A DNA stretch of 64,000 nt from Candidatus Zixiibacteriota bacterium (lineage in GTDB: Bacteria; Zixibacteria; MSB-5A5; GN15; JACZUZ01). Every line of letters begins with the position of its first letter. Position 1 is the stretch's first letter. This document shows positions 15,333 to 24,358 of the stretch, piece by piece. The notes beneath the pieces are model-generated. The model was given only the letters and a program-made list of their open reading frames with translations, was not told where the DNA came from and ran no database searches. The stretch covers positions 1 to 64,000 of the forward strand of contig JAJRPM010000007.1 in assembly GCA_024280775.1 (NCBI GenBank), read 5' to 3'. The translations under genes and the position numbers were made by a program.

Positions 15333-17151
15333 AGTCCACCTCCTGCAAGCGAATCAATATCTCTTTCGCCAACTTCAGCGAATCACTAATGTGCTCTTCG
15401 GTTATTGAACCTGATGAATAGCGCACATAATCAGCGCGCTGTATCAGCCGCCTGCATTTCTCAAGATCTTCGTCCTTGAATCCCGCCTCGGCTAGCATCT
15501 CTGTGACTTCGCCAATAGTTAAGCCATGCGGTGATACGTTTAGTTTATCCGCTACAAAAGAGAGAATCGCCTGACGAATCTCGCCGAAGAATTCCTCTGC
15601 GCTGGCGACTTTCGCCACCGAGCTGGCGCGCTTGAGACGCTTGTTCGCCAGACGACCAGCTGAGCGGGCTCGCGCATAACCGGTATCTGAGGCAAACTTG
15701 TCCCGACGTTTCCGATAGAGCAAAGCGCCTAGTATTCCCAGCAGTGGAATTGAGTTCATTGCAATGTACAATTTGTCGAACAATAGAATCTCACCCTTTG
15801 GAGAGAATCCGTCGCTATACTTTTTGATATAGCGAATAGCGCTCATCCCTGACCCAACTCGGACATTGGAACCAAGATTGAAACTGTTGTGATTATCCAA
15901 GGCCTGCGAGGACGGCACAACATTTAGCGGGATATCGGAGGTATGGATAACTTTGTATTTCCCTTCACTGGGATCAAAAAAGTCATAGGCCACTCCCGGG
16001 ATTTTCAGACGACCCTCATGAGTCGGAATAAAGGTCTGCTCGAATATCTTTATTCCTCCCAAAACATTCCTGTCCTTGGTAACAGTTTCATCAGATGAGC
16101 CTTCATAGACCCTAAAGTCGCTAACTTGTGGCATTTTCGGTCGCGGCAGCACCTTGATATTCCCTAAACCCGATATACGGTAGGTGACAGTAACAGGGGT
16201 GTTGACTTCAGTCGAAGATTGATCCACGCTCGCGGTAATTGCATAAGAACCGACTACGCCAGAGAAGTCCTTAGGCTTGTTTGCAGTAGGCAGAGGCTTG
16301 ACATTTATCTCCAGCGGACGAGTTCTAAGACTAACAGTTCGTCCTCTGTTAAAGAAAGATCCAAACCCGAATTTATCATTCCTGCGCTTTTCAGAGACTT
16401 GCGTTTCCAAAAATGCTCGTCCGATTTGTAAACGGCCCGAGCGAGTTGGAAACAATGCTGTATTAATCTCCAAAACCCGATAACGCCTGCCACCGATATT
16501 AGTGTAATATGACGGTTGTGATGAAATCACATCATTCCAAAAATCTGTGGTTTGCGGCGCGGTATAACTAGGCTGTGAAATCAGATTCACCGCATGAAAA
16601 AATCGCACGGTCAACAACACCTGTTCACCGACATAGGGCGTATCATTGTCAACTACAGCCTCTATGAACAAGTCCTTTTTCTGCCCTCCCGCCTGCGCCG
16701 CAGTAGCCGGCTGTTCTGCGGTAACCTTGACGGTCACGGTATTGGACTTATATGACTTTCCATTGACAACAATTTCAGCGGGACCAATTACGAATGTGCC
16801 AACTTGCTTGGGCGAAATAGTTATTGAGTGAACCGTGCTTTTTTCAGAGACACCGTTAACACTGCGAAAGTTTATTGAACTGCTACGGTTAAGGATGTTA
16901 AAACCGGTGAGTTTTCTCAAATCGGGAGCTGGTGTATTTCTGTCTCCTCCGACAAATTTCATATCCAGAGTAGCTGTTTCACCCATAGACAGAGCAGTGC
17001 GGTCGATGCTCATCGTGAGTGACATCTGCCCTGCGGCATAGGCGACATCCGCCAGCAATGCGCACAACATCAAACCAACCGCTACAACCCAGTTGGTTAA
17101 CCGGCGTGTTGGGATCGCATGCTCATTCATTATGGCGCTATGATTAAACAT
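15319..17151 (-). CDS. batD: BatD-like aerotolerance protein
   Basis: A 610-residue protein with an N-terminal signal segment (VVAVGLMLCALLADVAYA). A long beta-rich extracytoplasmic region (about 40-450) shows repeated Ig-like patterns such as VGEQVLLTVRFFHAVNL and NTPVTVTYRISGLGNI. One transmembrane helix lies near 465-485, and a basic cytoplasmic tail of about 120 residues follows. This matches BatD. BatD is thought to face the periplasm and scaffold the VWA proteins BatA and BatB. An internal ATG (residue 8) could be the true start. It sits 18 bases after batC in the operon. Confidence 0.9.
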   Translation of the reverse strand: MFNHSAIMNEHAIPTRRLTNWVVAVGLMLCALLADVAYAAGQMSLTMSIDRTALSMGETATLDMKFVGGDRNTPAPDLRKLTGFNILNRSSSINFRSVNGVSEKSTVHSITISPKQVGTFVIGPAEIVVNGKSYKSNTVTVKVTAEQPATAAQAGGQKKDLFIEAVVDNDTPYVGEQVLLTVRFFHAVNLISQPSYTAPQTTDFWNDVISSQPSYYTNIGGRRYRVLEINTALFPTRSGRLQIGRAFLETQVSEKRRNDKFGFGSFFNRGRTVSLRTRPLEINVKPLPTANKPKDFSGVVGSYAITASVDQSSTEVNTPVTVTYRISGLGNIKVLPRPKMPQVSDFRVYEGSSDETVTKDRNVLGGIKIFEQTFIPTHEGRLKIPGVAYDFFDPSEGKYKVIHTSDIPLNVVPSSQALDNHNSFNLGSNVRVGSGMSAIRYIKKYSDGFSPKGEILLFDKLYIAMNSIPLLGILGALLYRKRRDKFASDTGYARARSAGRLANKRLKRASSVAKVASAEEFFGEIRQAILSFVADKLNVSPHGLTIGEVTEMLAEAGFKDEDLEKCRRLIQRADYVRYSSGSITEEHISDSLKLAKEILIRLQEVDFAKH

Positions 17152-17169
17152 AAGTATGGGGCTCGTTAA

Positions 17170-17997
17170 CTACCACTTCTTGCCAGTATACGGATAAGAC
17201 GACAAGAGCACTTTCCGCTTCTGTTGTTTCATCTCTTCATCCTTGAGAGAATTAAGAAGACGCTCGGCGTCCTCTTTGCTCATTTGTTGCGGCTGAACCT
17301 GCTGTTGTTGGTCTTGCTGATCTTTGGACTGGGTAGAGTCAGGTTGCTGGTCTTGCTTCTGCTTGTCATCCTGTTTCTGCTGGTCGTCCTTTTTGTCCTG
17401 CTTATCCTGGTCCTGCTTGTCTTTGTCTTGCTTGTCTTTGTCTTGCTCGTCCTTCTTATCCTGCTTTTCTTTGTTCTCTTCTTTGTCCTTGTCTTTGTCT
17501 TTATCCTGCTGGTCGTCTTGCTTTTGTTCTTGCTCTTGTTTTTGCAATTCACGTAGAGCTAGTTCGAGATTGTATTTGGCGTCGGTGTCAGTTGGATCAA
17601 GTTTCAACGCCTCTTTGTATTCTTCGATAGCCTTATCAAACTTCTGAGACTGAAAATGTGTGTTACCCATATTGTAATGTGCGTTTTCAGCTACCGACTT
17701 TATTTCAGATGTCTTCGCCAAATCGAAATCTTCCAACGCATCCTCAAAAGAGCCCAGGCGATAATTAGCGGCGCCCTTGTTGAACTCTAACTCAGGTTTC
17801 GGCGCAGGCATTTGTTCACCAATCTTGCTGTATAACTCAAGCGCCCTCTCGTAATTCCCTAGCTGATAGGCTTTGTAGGCTTCAGCCGAAACTACTTTCT
17901 TATCGAGAACTTCCGCAGAAACTATCGAAACATTAAGCGCTGCAACAACTAGAAACGCTATCGCGCCAATACTTGTGATTCGTCTATGATTCAACAT
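17170..17997 (-). CDS. batC: BatC-like TPR protein with a K/D/Q-rich tail
   Basis: The ATG at 17997 (MLNHRRI) gives a clean signal peptide ending near SIVSA; the open frame extends 19 codons upstream without signal character. The 275-residue product has TPR motifs (about 35-160), with YRLGSFEDALEDFDLAK and AHYNMGNTHFQSQKFDKAIEEYKEAL. Then comes about 90 residues made almost only of Lys, Asp, Gln and Glu in short DKDK/DKQD units, and a C-terminal stretch with ERLLNSLKDEEMKQQKRK. BatC proteins do have charged tails, but this one is unusually repetitive. It overlaps batB by 14 bases. Confidence 0.88.
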   Translation of the reverse strand: MLNHRRITSIGAIAFLVVAALNVSIVSAEVLDKKVVSAEAYKAYQLGNYERALELYSKIGEQMPAPKPELEFNKGAANYRLGSFEDALEDFDLAKTSEIKSVAENAHYNMGNTHFQSQKFDKAIEEYKEALKLDPTDTDAKYNLELALRELQKQEQEQKQDDQQDKDKDKDKEENKEKQDKKDEQDKDKQDKDKQDQDKQDKKDDQQKQDDKQKQDQQPDSTQSKDQQDQQQQVQPQQMSKEDAERLLNSLKDEEMKQQKRKVLLSSYPYTGKKW

Positions 17998-19069
17998 GTT
18001 CCACCTTCGGTCCATTAGTAATCTCTTCTGGGTTACGCTCTTTGCGTCTGCCAACTATTCTATACCACAACCCGCCCGGACGTTCGGGAATGATAAACTC
18101 AATCAACAATAGCAACAAACCTAACATCAATGGCCACTGATAACGGTCAGCATACTGCGTTACTAATTGACCACCTAATTCCTTTTTGTCCATCCCGCGA
18201 ATATCAGCCAATATCTGTTCTAATTCAAAACCACCAGGAGTGGCGCGGTAGTATTTTCCGTCAGTTATGCGAACAATCTCGCGCAGAGTTGTCTCACCCA
18301 AACGACTCATCACAACCTTACCATCATCGTCTTTGACAAAACCGACTCGCTCACCATTGGCCCCATAAACCGGTATCGGCTCACCTTGCACAGACCCGAT
18401 TCCTATTGGGTATATCGTAATCCCCTGCTCCGCGGCCTCTTTGGCGGCTCCCAACGGATCGGTATCATGATCCTCGCCGTCAGTTAGCAGAATCAAAGCC
18501 TTGTGCTTGTCATCTTCAGGGTCAAAGGCCTTAGTAGCCACCCGAATTGCCTCACCTATCGCAGTGCCCTGCTGGGCAATCAAACCAGTGTTGAAGGCAG
18601 TCAGAAATAGAGACGCCGCGGAGTAATCTACTGTCAGCGGACATTGCACAAAAGCATCACCGGCAAACGCCACTAACCCAATCCTATCACCGCGCAGTGA
18701 ATCAATTAGGCCACGCACTTCTTGAACGGCACGAGACAAACGGTTCGGTTTCAAGTCCTCAGCGAGCATCGAACTTGAAACATCGACTGCAATCATAATG
18801 TCGACTCCCTCGGTCTTCACCGCCTCAAGATGCGTACCACATTGGAAACGTGCGGTAGCCAAGGTAATCAAGATCGCGGCGAATGTAACCATAGAGCCTT
18901 TGCCGAGCTGGCGTCCGAAAGAAACACCGGCGCGGTTTTTCAAGGTCAAATCCAGTTCGCCGAAACGCGCTATATCACGTTTCTTGCGTTTGATTCCCCA
19001 CCAATACAGGACAAACAACAACCCGCAGGCAATTAACAGGAACAACGCATCTGTATTCTCAAATCTCAT
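17984..19069 (-). CDS. batB: BatB-like VWA domain membrane protein
   Basis: A 361-residue inner-membrane protein with a hydrophobic helix at each end (about 10-25 and 58-75 at the start, 315-335 near the end). A von Willebrand A domain lies between, with a full MIDAS motif: IAVDVSSSM (about 93-101), a Thr in GLIAQQGTAIGE, and ILLTDGEDHDTD. Such domains bind partners through a divalent metal. Two VWA genes in a row, batA then batB, is the standard Bat layout. The tail after the last helix is short and charged. Confidence 0.92.
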   Translation of the reverse strand: MRFENTDALFLLIACGLLFVLYWWGIKRKKRDIARFGELDLTLKNRAGVSFGRQLGKGSMVTFAAILITLATARFQCGTHLEAVKTEGVDIMIAVDVSSSMLAEDLKPNRLSRAVQEVRGLIDSLRGDRIGLVAFAGDAFVQCPLTVDYSAASLFLTAFNTGLIAQQGTAIGEAIRVATKAFDPEDDKHKALILLTDGEDHDTDPLGAAKEAAEQGITIYPIGIGSVQGEPIPVYGANGERVGFVKDDDGKVVMSRLGETTLREIVRITDGKYYRATPGGFELEQILADIRGMDKKELGGQLVTQYADRYQWPLMLGLLLLLIEFIIPERPGGLWYRIVGRRKERNPEEITNGPKVEHVES

Positions 19070-19092
19070 ATTACTCTAATCTCACTGCGATA

Positions 19093-20136
19093 CTAAGGAA
19101 CTTTGCGCAATACAGTCTGTGACAACGCCGCCTCTGCAAATAACAAAACAAATCCCAATAGCAGAAACTTGGGAAACAGCTCTTTGTAATTTACATACTG
19201 CTTAACCTTGATCTCAGTTTTTTCCAGGCTGTCAATGTCATCATAAATCGCTCCGAGTTCATCCTTGGAGCGTGCGCGAAAATACCTGCCGCCGGTTTCT
19301 TCAGCTATCTGCGTCAACGTCTCTTCATCGATTTCATTGGCCATATAAACTACACGCTTGCCAAAAATCGGATCATCTACCGTGTATTGTGAATTCCCCG
19401 GACGACCAACGCCAATAGTGTAAACCTTCATATCAAAAGTCTTGGCGATATTTGCCGCAGTAAGCGGATCGATTTCACCTGAGTTGTTGACTCCGTCAGT
19501 TAGCAGGACAATAACCTTCGACTTGGCTTTGGAATCTTTCAGGCGATTTACCGCTGTCGCCAGCGCAGTGCCTATCGCGGTGCCATCATCAATTATCCCA
19601 AAATCAACCTGTCGCAGAAACGAACTCAAGACACCGTAATCCAATGTCAGAGGACATTGCGTAAAAGCCGTTCTCGCGAAAACTACCAATCCAATTCTGT
19701 CACTGACACGTTTGGAAATGAAATTCTCAATCTCCTCTTTGGCTACAAACAACCGGTTATTCGGTTGAAAGTCTTCCGCTTTCATTGAGCCGGAGATATC
19801 CAACACCATTACAATATCAATTCCCTCGGTTGATAACTCGCGCTCTTGTGAGCCGGACTGAGGACGCGCCAATGCGACAAACAGTAACCCTACTGCAAGC
19901 AAGCGCAAAATCGGCAACAACACCCTGTACCTTCCACGACCGGGCGCGCCAACACGTTTGATCATTCGTATATCCGAATATCGTAGTGACGATGTCGTAT
20001 GCTTGTGCATCCGCCAATAAAAAACCGCTAGCGCAACAATCACCAAGCCACCGACAAGTAGGAACACCCAACCAGGAATAGTGACATCCACCAAATCAAA
20101 GGCGGATATTTGCATTCCCGCCCATCTAAACATCAC
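19093..20136 (-). CDS. batA: BatA-like VWA domain membrane protein
   Basis: A 347-residue paralogue of the next gene. It has N-terminal hydrophobic helices, the VWA domain with MVLDISGSM near residue 112, a Thr in DDGTAIGTALATA and LLTDGVNNSGEID, then one C-terminal helix (LFPKFLLLGFVLLFAEAAL). The segment RPQSGSQERELSTEGIDI before the MIDAS is typical of BatA. It overlaps the upstream gene by 11 bases. Topology places the VWA domain outside or inside the membrane depending on the first helices; the sequence alone does not decide this. Confidence 0.92.
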   Translation of the reverse strand: MMFRWAGMQISAFDLVDVTIPGWVFLLVGGLVIVALAVFYWRMHKHTTSSLRYSDIRMIKRVGAPGRGRYRVLLPILRLLAVGLLFVALARPQSGSQERELSTEGIDIVMVLDISGSMKAEDFQPNNRLFVAKEEIENFISKRVSDRIGLVVFARTAFTQCPLTLDYGVLSSFLRQVDFGIIDDGTAIGTALATAVNRLKDSKAKSKVIVLLTDGVNNSGEIDPLTAANIAKTFDMKVYTIGVGRPGNSQYTVDDPIFGKRVVYMANEIDEETLTQIAEETGGRYFRARSKDELGAIYDDIDSLEKTEIKVKQYVNYKELFPKFLLLGFVLLFAEAALSQTVLRKVP

Positions 20137-21268
20137 TTGCCTCTTTCTTGGTCACTGATTCTTCTACGGGAAATCCAACATCGCTCGTATCAGCCCTTGC
20201 CTCACTTCTTTCAAGGCTACTATCAGCCTTCTCGACTGAACTTCTATTGGCGGCTAGCTCCCGCTGACGCTCTTCTTCTTTCCTGCGACTCTCAGCTAGA
20301 TCATCGCGAATAGATACAATGACAGAGTAAACCGTCTCGAAATCTTCTTCAGGGCGCCCCGCTGGAGGCGTTGCCTTGGCAAATTTTATCATATCCGCTT
20401 GCCTCAGAGTAGCGGCTATTTGCGGTTTGTAAACAGCGGTTATCGAGCCCCGCTCAACTGTACTCAATAATTCTGCGGTGGTCATATCCAGTGTGTGCGT
20501 CTCAAGCGCCGTACCCAAATAGTCGCGCAGAGTATCTGTCAATTCCGAGTAATATTGTTTGAATAATCCCTGCTCCAATAGCGGTTCGTTGCGAAGTCCC
20601 GCCAGGCGGTCAAGCGCAATTTCCCAAGCCGGACGAGGGTCAACCCATGCGGCCTCGCCTTCCCGCTTGCGTGAATACCGCCACACCAAAGCTCCAGCTA
20701 TTAGCGCCAGCGCTATCACGATTCCCCAAAACAATGGCGAATAGAGAAAGCCCTGTTTCAATCCAAGCGGGTCTTCCAGTGGATCGCGGAGTGGCTTGAT
20801 AGAGGCGCTATCAACATTCTCTCCGACTACAGATGCAACAGTGACAGTCAGGGCGCTGGTAAGCAAAGAATCAACTGAAGCGCCGGGATTAGTGTAGTAT
20901 ACAGGCACAGATGGAATCTGAAACTCGCCAGTCTTCAGCGCCCACAGTTTCAAAGTAGTCTGGTATCGCCTCTTACCATCTTTGAGAGTCTCGGCGTCTG
21001 ATAACTGCTTATCCTGAATCTCAAAATCACCGAGCTTCTTTTCGATATTCAGCGGAGCAACCTTAGTGACCGAGTCGGCAACAACAGTAATCACAAATGT
21101 AATAGCGTCACCAACAAATGCCTCGACTCTATCCACCGACGCGCTGACTTCCGGCGCCGTTGCTGCCGGCCTGCTATCAACATCATCCTGCGCGAATGTA
21201 AGAGCGGGACTCAATACTAAGAGAGCCATAAGCGCCAAGCGCAATCTGTACTTACTTCTGAATTGCAT
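20126..21268 (-). CDS. BatD-related / DUF4381-like membrane protein
   Basis: A 380-residue protein with a signal peptide (LLVLSPALTFA), a beta-rich periplasmic domain (about 35-165) like one BatD repeat, and a transmembrane helix near 178-195 (FWGIVIALALIAGALVWRY). A cytoplasmic helical domain follows with PAWEIALDRLAGL and FKQYYSELTDTLRDYLGTAL, which resembles the DUF4381 type found in MoxR operons. The last 60 residues are charged and low in complexity. It lies between the DUF58 gene and batA with almost no spacing, so it belongs to the MoxR/VWA apparatus. Its exact role is unknown. Confidence 0.8.
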   Translation of the reverse strand: MQFRSKYRLRLALMALLVLSPALTFAQDDVDSRPAATAPEVSASVDRVEAFVGDAITFVITVVADSVTKVAPLNIEKKLGDFEIQDKQLSDAETLKDGKRRYQTTLKLWALKTGEFQIPSVPVYYTNPGASVDSLLTSALTVTVASVVGENVDSASIKPLRDPLEDPLGLKQGFLYSPLFWGIVIALALIAGALVWRYSRKREGEAAWVDPRPAWEIALDRLAGLRNEPLLEQGLFKQYYSELTDTLRDYLGTALETHTLDMTTAELLSTVERGSITAVYKPQIAATLRQADMIKFAKATPPAGRPEEDFETVYSVIVSIRDDLAESRRKEEERQRELAANRSSVEKADSSLERSEARADTSDVGFPVEESVTKKEASDV

Positions 21269-21269
21269 C

Positions 21270-22147
21270 TTATCTACGCTTCCCCCGCCTCTTGAAAAAT
21301 GCCATTAGCGGCATTAGGTATGGTTCATCGGTTAGAATACGGATAAGGTCAAGGTTCATCGAATCAAATCGTTTCTTAAGCCGGGCATCCTCACGACTCA
21401 CACGGCTGGCAAATTCAAGTTGGAATCTTTTTGAAGAAGTGTCGACCAGAAACAGCTCGCCGGATTCAGCGTCCTCTAGCTCTAGTATGCCAGCTGACTG
21501 AAACTCGATTTCGCGCCTATCGGCGATTTTCAGCGCTATCATATCATGCTTGCGATTGGCTATACGTAGCGGCTTGTCGAAGTTGCTATCAATAAAATCC
21601 GAGACCAAGAACACAACCGCCCGACGCTTGGTGACGCGCATCAAATATTCCAGCGCCATCCCAATATCGGTGCCATGTCCTGTCGGCTCAAAAGCCAGTA
21701 TCTCTCGAATCAAACGCAGAACATGCCCCCGGCCTTTTTTGGGCGGGATATACATTTCGATATGGTCGGTGAAAATTATCATCCCGACTTTGTCATTGTT
21801 CTTGATAGCCGAAAACGCTAGTAGCGCGCAAAGCTCGGCGGCCAGGTCGGACTTGAAGCGCCCGTGAGCGCCAAAATATCCTGACGATGATGCGTCAAAA
21901 ACAAACAACACTGTTAACTCACGTTCCTCACGGAACTTCTTGATATGCGGGAAGCCGGTGCGCGCGGTGACATTCCAATCGATAGAACGCACATCATCAC
22001 CCGGCATATATTCACGCACCTCATCAAATTCCATCCCCAATCCCTTAAACGATGAATGATACTCACCGCCAAAAGGTCATTGACCAGGCGTTTGGTGCGT
22101 ATTTCGATACGTTTTACTTTGCTAAGTATTTCACGTGATAGTGACAA
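21270..22147 (-). CDS. DUF58 domain protein, frameshifted near 22070
   Basis: DUF58 proteins accompany MoxR ATPases and carry a VWA-like fold. The main frame (21270 to about 22040, 256 residues) has the family signature YMPGDDVRSIDWNVTARTG and VLFVFDASSSGYFG, but lacks the usual N-terminus. That N-terminus, REILSKVKRIEIRTKRLVND, is encoded just upstream in another frame, starting at a TTG at 22147. Joining the two needs one extra T in the CCTTTTGG run at 22070-22075; this gives an NDLFGGEYHSSFKG join close to family consensus. So the gene is either broken by one base or the sequence has a homopolymer error. The flanking operon is intact. Confidence 0.85.
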
Positions 22148-22308
22148 AACTCTATTCCCACCAAGAATAATTATTAACTAGATCTATCGCCGGCTTTTCC
22201 GCCTTGAAGTCAAAACCAATAAACGGTAACTCACAGCGACACCTCTCAAGTCAAGAAGAGACCTCAGAGATTGCGACCAACAACACCGCACACTATTGCT
22301 ATTGAGTC

Positions 22309-23307
22309 CTAAGGAACCTCAATAGTGTCGAACACGCGCGCAACCAGATCATCGGCTGTCACATTCTCCGCCTCGGCCTCATATGTCAACGCCAAACGAT
22401 GACGCAAAACATCCGCGCCGATGGCCTTGATGTCCTCGGGCGTGACATAGCCACGACCTTGAATGAATGCATGCGCTCGCGCCGCTACGTGCAAATACAG
22501 AGTAGCTCGCGGTGATGCGCCATACTCAATCAGGTCGGCTGAGTCTTTGAGGCCATAGCGCGCCGGTTCACGTGTTGCGAATATGATATTGATAATGTAA
22601 TCCTTAATCTTGTCATCGACATAAATCTGGCCGACAACTTCACGAGCCCGCAGAAGGTCATCGGTGGAAATCACCGGCTGAACTTCGATTGGCCGCGAAC
22701 TCGACATCCTATCCATAATCATGCGCTCCTCGCTCGGTGACGGATAAGTGATTTTCAACTTGAGCATGAACCTGTCGACCTGCGCTTCAGGAAGAGGGTA
22801 AGTTCCTTCCTGCTCAATCGGGTTCTGTGTCGCCAGAACCATAAACGGTTTTTCCAGAATATGCGTTTCCTCGCCCAAAGTTACCTGGCGCTCCTGCATA
22901 GCTTCAAGTAGCGCAGATTGCACTTTGGCGGGAGCTCGGTTGATTTCATCGGCGAGAACGATGTTGGCAAAAATCGGTCCCTTGCGCGCAAAGAACTCGG
23001 CCTTTTGCGGATTGTAAATCAGCGTTCCTGTCAAATCCGCCGGGAGAAGGTCAGGTGTAAACTGGATTCGCCTAAAGGTTGCCTTAATTGCGCTGGCCAG
23101 CGTATTAACAGCCAGAGTCTTCGCCAAACCAGGAACGCCTTCTATCAACAGATGTCCGTCAGCAAGCAAGCCAATCAGCAATCGGTCAAGCAAATAGCTC
23201 TGACCGACAATCACACTCTGCATTTGCTCATTTATCTTTCCAATAAATGAGCTTTCTTTCTCCACCAGAGATTGAATCTGGTCGATGTCATGTACAGCTT
23301 GAGTCAT
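22309..23307 (-). CDS. MoxR-type AAA+ ATPase
   Basis: A 332-residue cytoplasmic ATPase of the MoxR family, thought to act as a chaperone for the neighbouring VWA proteins. Walker A is GVPGLAKT (about residues 57-64). Walker B with the MoxR pattern is VLADEINRAPAKVQSALLEAMQ. ATQNPIEQEGTYPLPEAQVDRF holds sensor 1 and the arginine-finger region, and ASPRATLYLHVAARAHAFIQGR is the C-terminal lid. It is separated from the DUF58 gene by 161 bases in which I see no gene, and lies downstream of a BatD-like gene. Confidence 0.95.
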   Translation of the reverse strand: MTQAVHDIDQIQSLVEKESSFIGKINEQMQSVIVGQSYLLDRLLIGLLADGHLLIEGVPGLAKTLAVNTLASAIKATFRRIQFTPDLLPADLTGTLIYNPQKAEFFARKGPIFANIVLADEINRAPAKVQSALLEAMQERQVTLGEETHILEKPFMVLATQNPIEQEGTYPLPEAQVDRFMLKLKITYPSPSEERMIMDRMSSSRPIEVQPVISTDDLLRAREVVGQIYVDDKIKDYIINIIFATREPARYGLKDSADLIEYGASPRATLYLHVAARAHAFIQGRGYVTPEDIKAIGADVLRHRLALTYEAEAENVTADDLVARVFDTIEVP

Positions 23308-23391
23308 TCTTACTCCTCATCATTTCTTACTCACCAAAGGAATTCTCATAAAAGGTTCCAACCCTGAGACCACCGCAAACAGTATTACCGG

Positions 23392-24342
23392 CTACAGCTT
23401 ATCCTCGCGGACAAAGGCCTCGACCTCATAGTATACACGCAAAGACTCACCAGGGGTTCCACGACCGGGCGAAAATTTTTCAGTTGCGCTAAGCTCTAAC
23501 CATTTGACTAATAGGCGCTTGGCGTCCTCATCCAAAGCGGACTCTCGTAACTCGGCAATAAGCGAATCACTGTCGCCTTTCCGAGCCGAAATATGCCCGG
23601 CGTCTCTGAGATAAGTATAAAGGAATCCGTAGAGATTCTCAAAGAACTCGGCTTTGGAGCCGGATGTGGCGGCCTTCAATGCTCTTAGATCACTTGCAAT
23701 ATTGTCTCGTGCGCGTTGTTTGAGTTCTTCCTGAGCTTTCACCCGGTGTTTTCTTCGCATCCCGGCAATAGTGAATCCCCCTACGACGAAAACTACCAAC
23801 AGAACCAACCCGACAATTCTCCAGTCTGTTTCATTCGTCTCATCTACAGGAGCAGGCATGGCAATCGACACCCTTAATTCGCTAGTGGAAACCGAACCTG
23901 CTTGAGAATCAGATATTCGAAGAAAGCCAATTCTCACCGGATGTACCAACCCCTCTCCACTGGCGGTGGGAATCAGTGTGTAAACATACTCATGCGAAAC
24001 CCGGTTGCGACCTTGGCTACTTGTTGCGCTTTTGTCTGGTTGGCGAACATTCGAGCTCAAAGCCCCCACTCTCAACCGCTGTAATTCAGGCTTAGGAGCG
24101 CTCTTATCTGCGAGCTCAAACTCGTTCTTGTCCCACGTCAGACGAATTGTCAATGTCGCCGTATCGTTGAATGACATCCGGGTGACATTCAGAAAGGCTT
24201 CGCCCTTAATATCAGCCTGCCTACTCACTGCAGTTGTGTCGTAATCGACACTAGTCTGAGCAAAAGCTCCCGCCCCCTGCAAAGACACCGCCAAACAGAG
24301 AATGGTTGCCAAAGATAAGCGTATGCGTGTTATAGATGACAT
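23392..24342 (-). CDS. Short BatD-like membrane protein
   Basis: The start at 24342 (MSSITRI) yields a normal signal peptide ending near GAFAQ; the open frame runs 14 codons upstream into the ubiA-like stop region. The 316-residue product has one beta-rich domain (about 30-150, with FLNVTRMSFNDTATLTIRLTWDKNEF), a transmembrane helix near 175-195 (IVGLVLLVVFVVGGFTIAGM) and a helical cytoplasmic part of about 110 residues. Layout and context match a third BatD-related protein in the operon. No enzymatic motif is seen. Confidence 0.75.
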   Translation of the reverse strand: MSSITRIRLSLATILCLAVSLQGAGAFAQTSVDYDTTAVSRQADIKGEAFLNVTRMSFNDTATLTIRLTWDKNEFELADKSAPKPELQRLRVGALSSNVRQPDKSATSSQGRNRVSHEYVYTLIPTASGEGLVHPVRIGFLRISDSQAGSVSTSELRVSIAMPAPVDETNETDWRIVGLVLLVVFVVGGFTIAGMRRKHRVKAQEELKQRARDNIASDLRALKAATSGSKAEFFENLYGFLYTYLRDAGHISARKGDSDSLIAELRESALDEDAKRLLVKWLELSATEKFSPGRGTPGESLRVYYEVEAFVREDKL

Positions 24343-24358
24343 GATTGGGTGAAGTAGC

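Noticed and set aside
17224-17647. Leu/Val- and Ser/Cys-rich open frames on the + strand
   Set aside because: They are antisense to the K/D/Q repeat tail of batC; the odd composition is a by-product of the repetitive codons.
22068-22147. Reading the in-frame TGA before the DUF58 main frame as selenocysteine (selC is present)
   Set aside because: The conserved N-terminal residues lie in a different frame from that TGA, so a frameshift explains the data and recoding does not.
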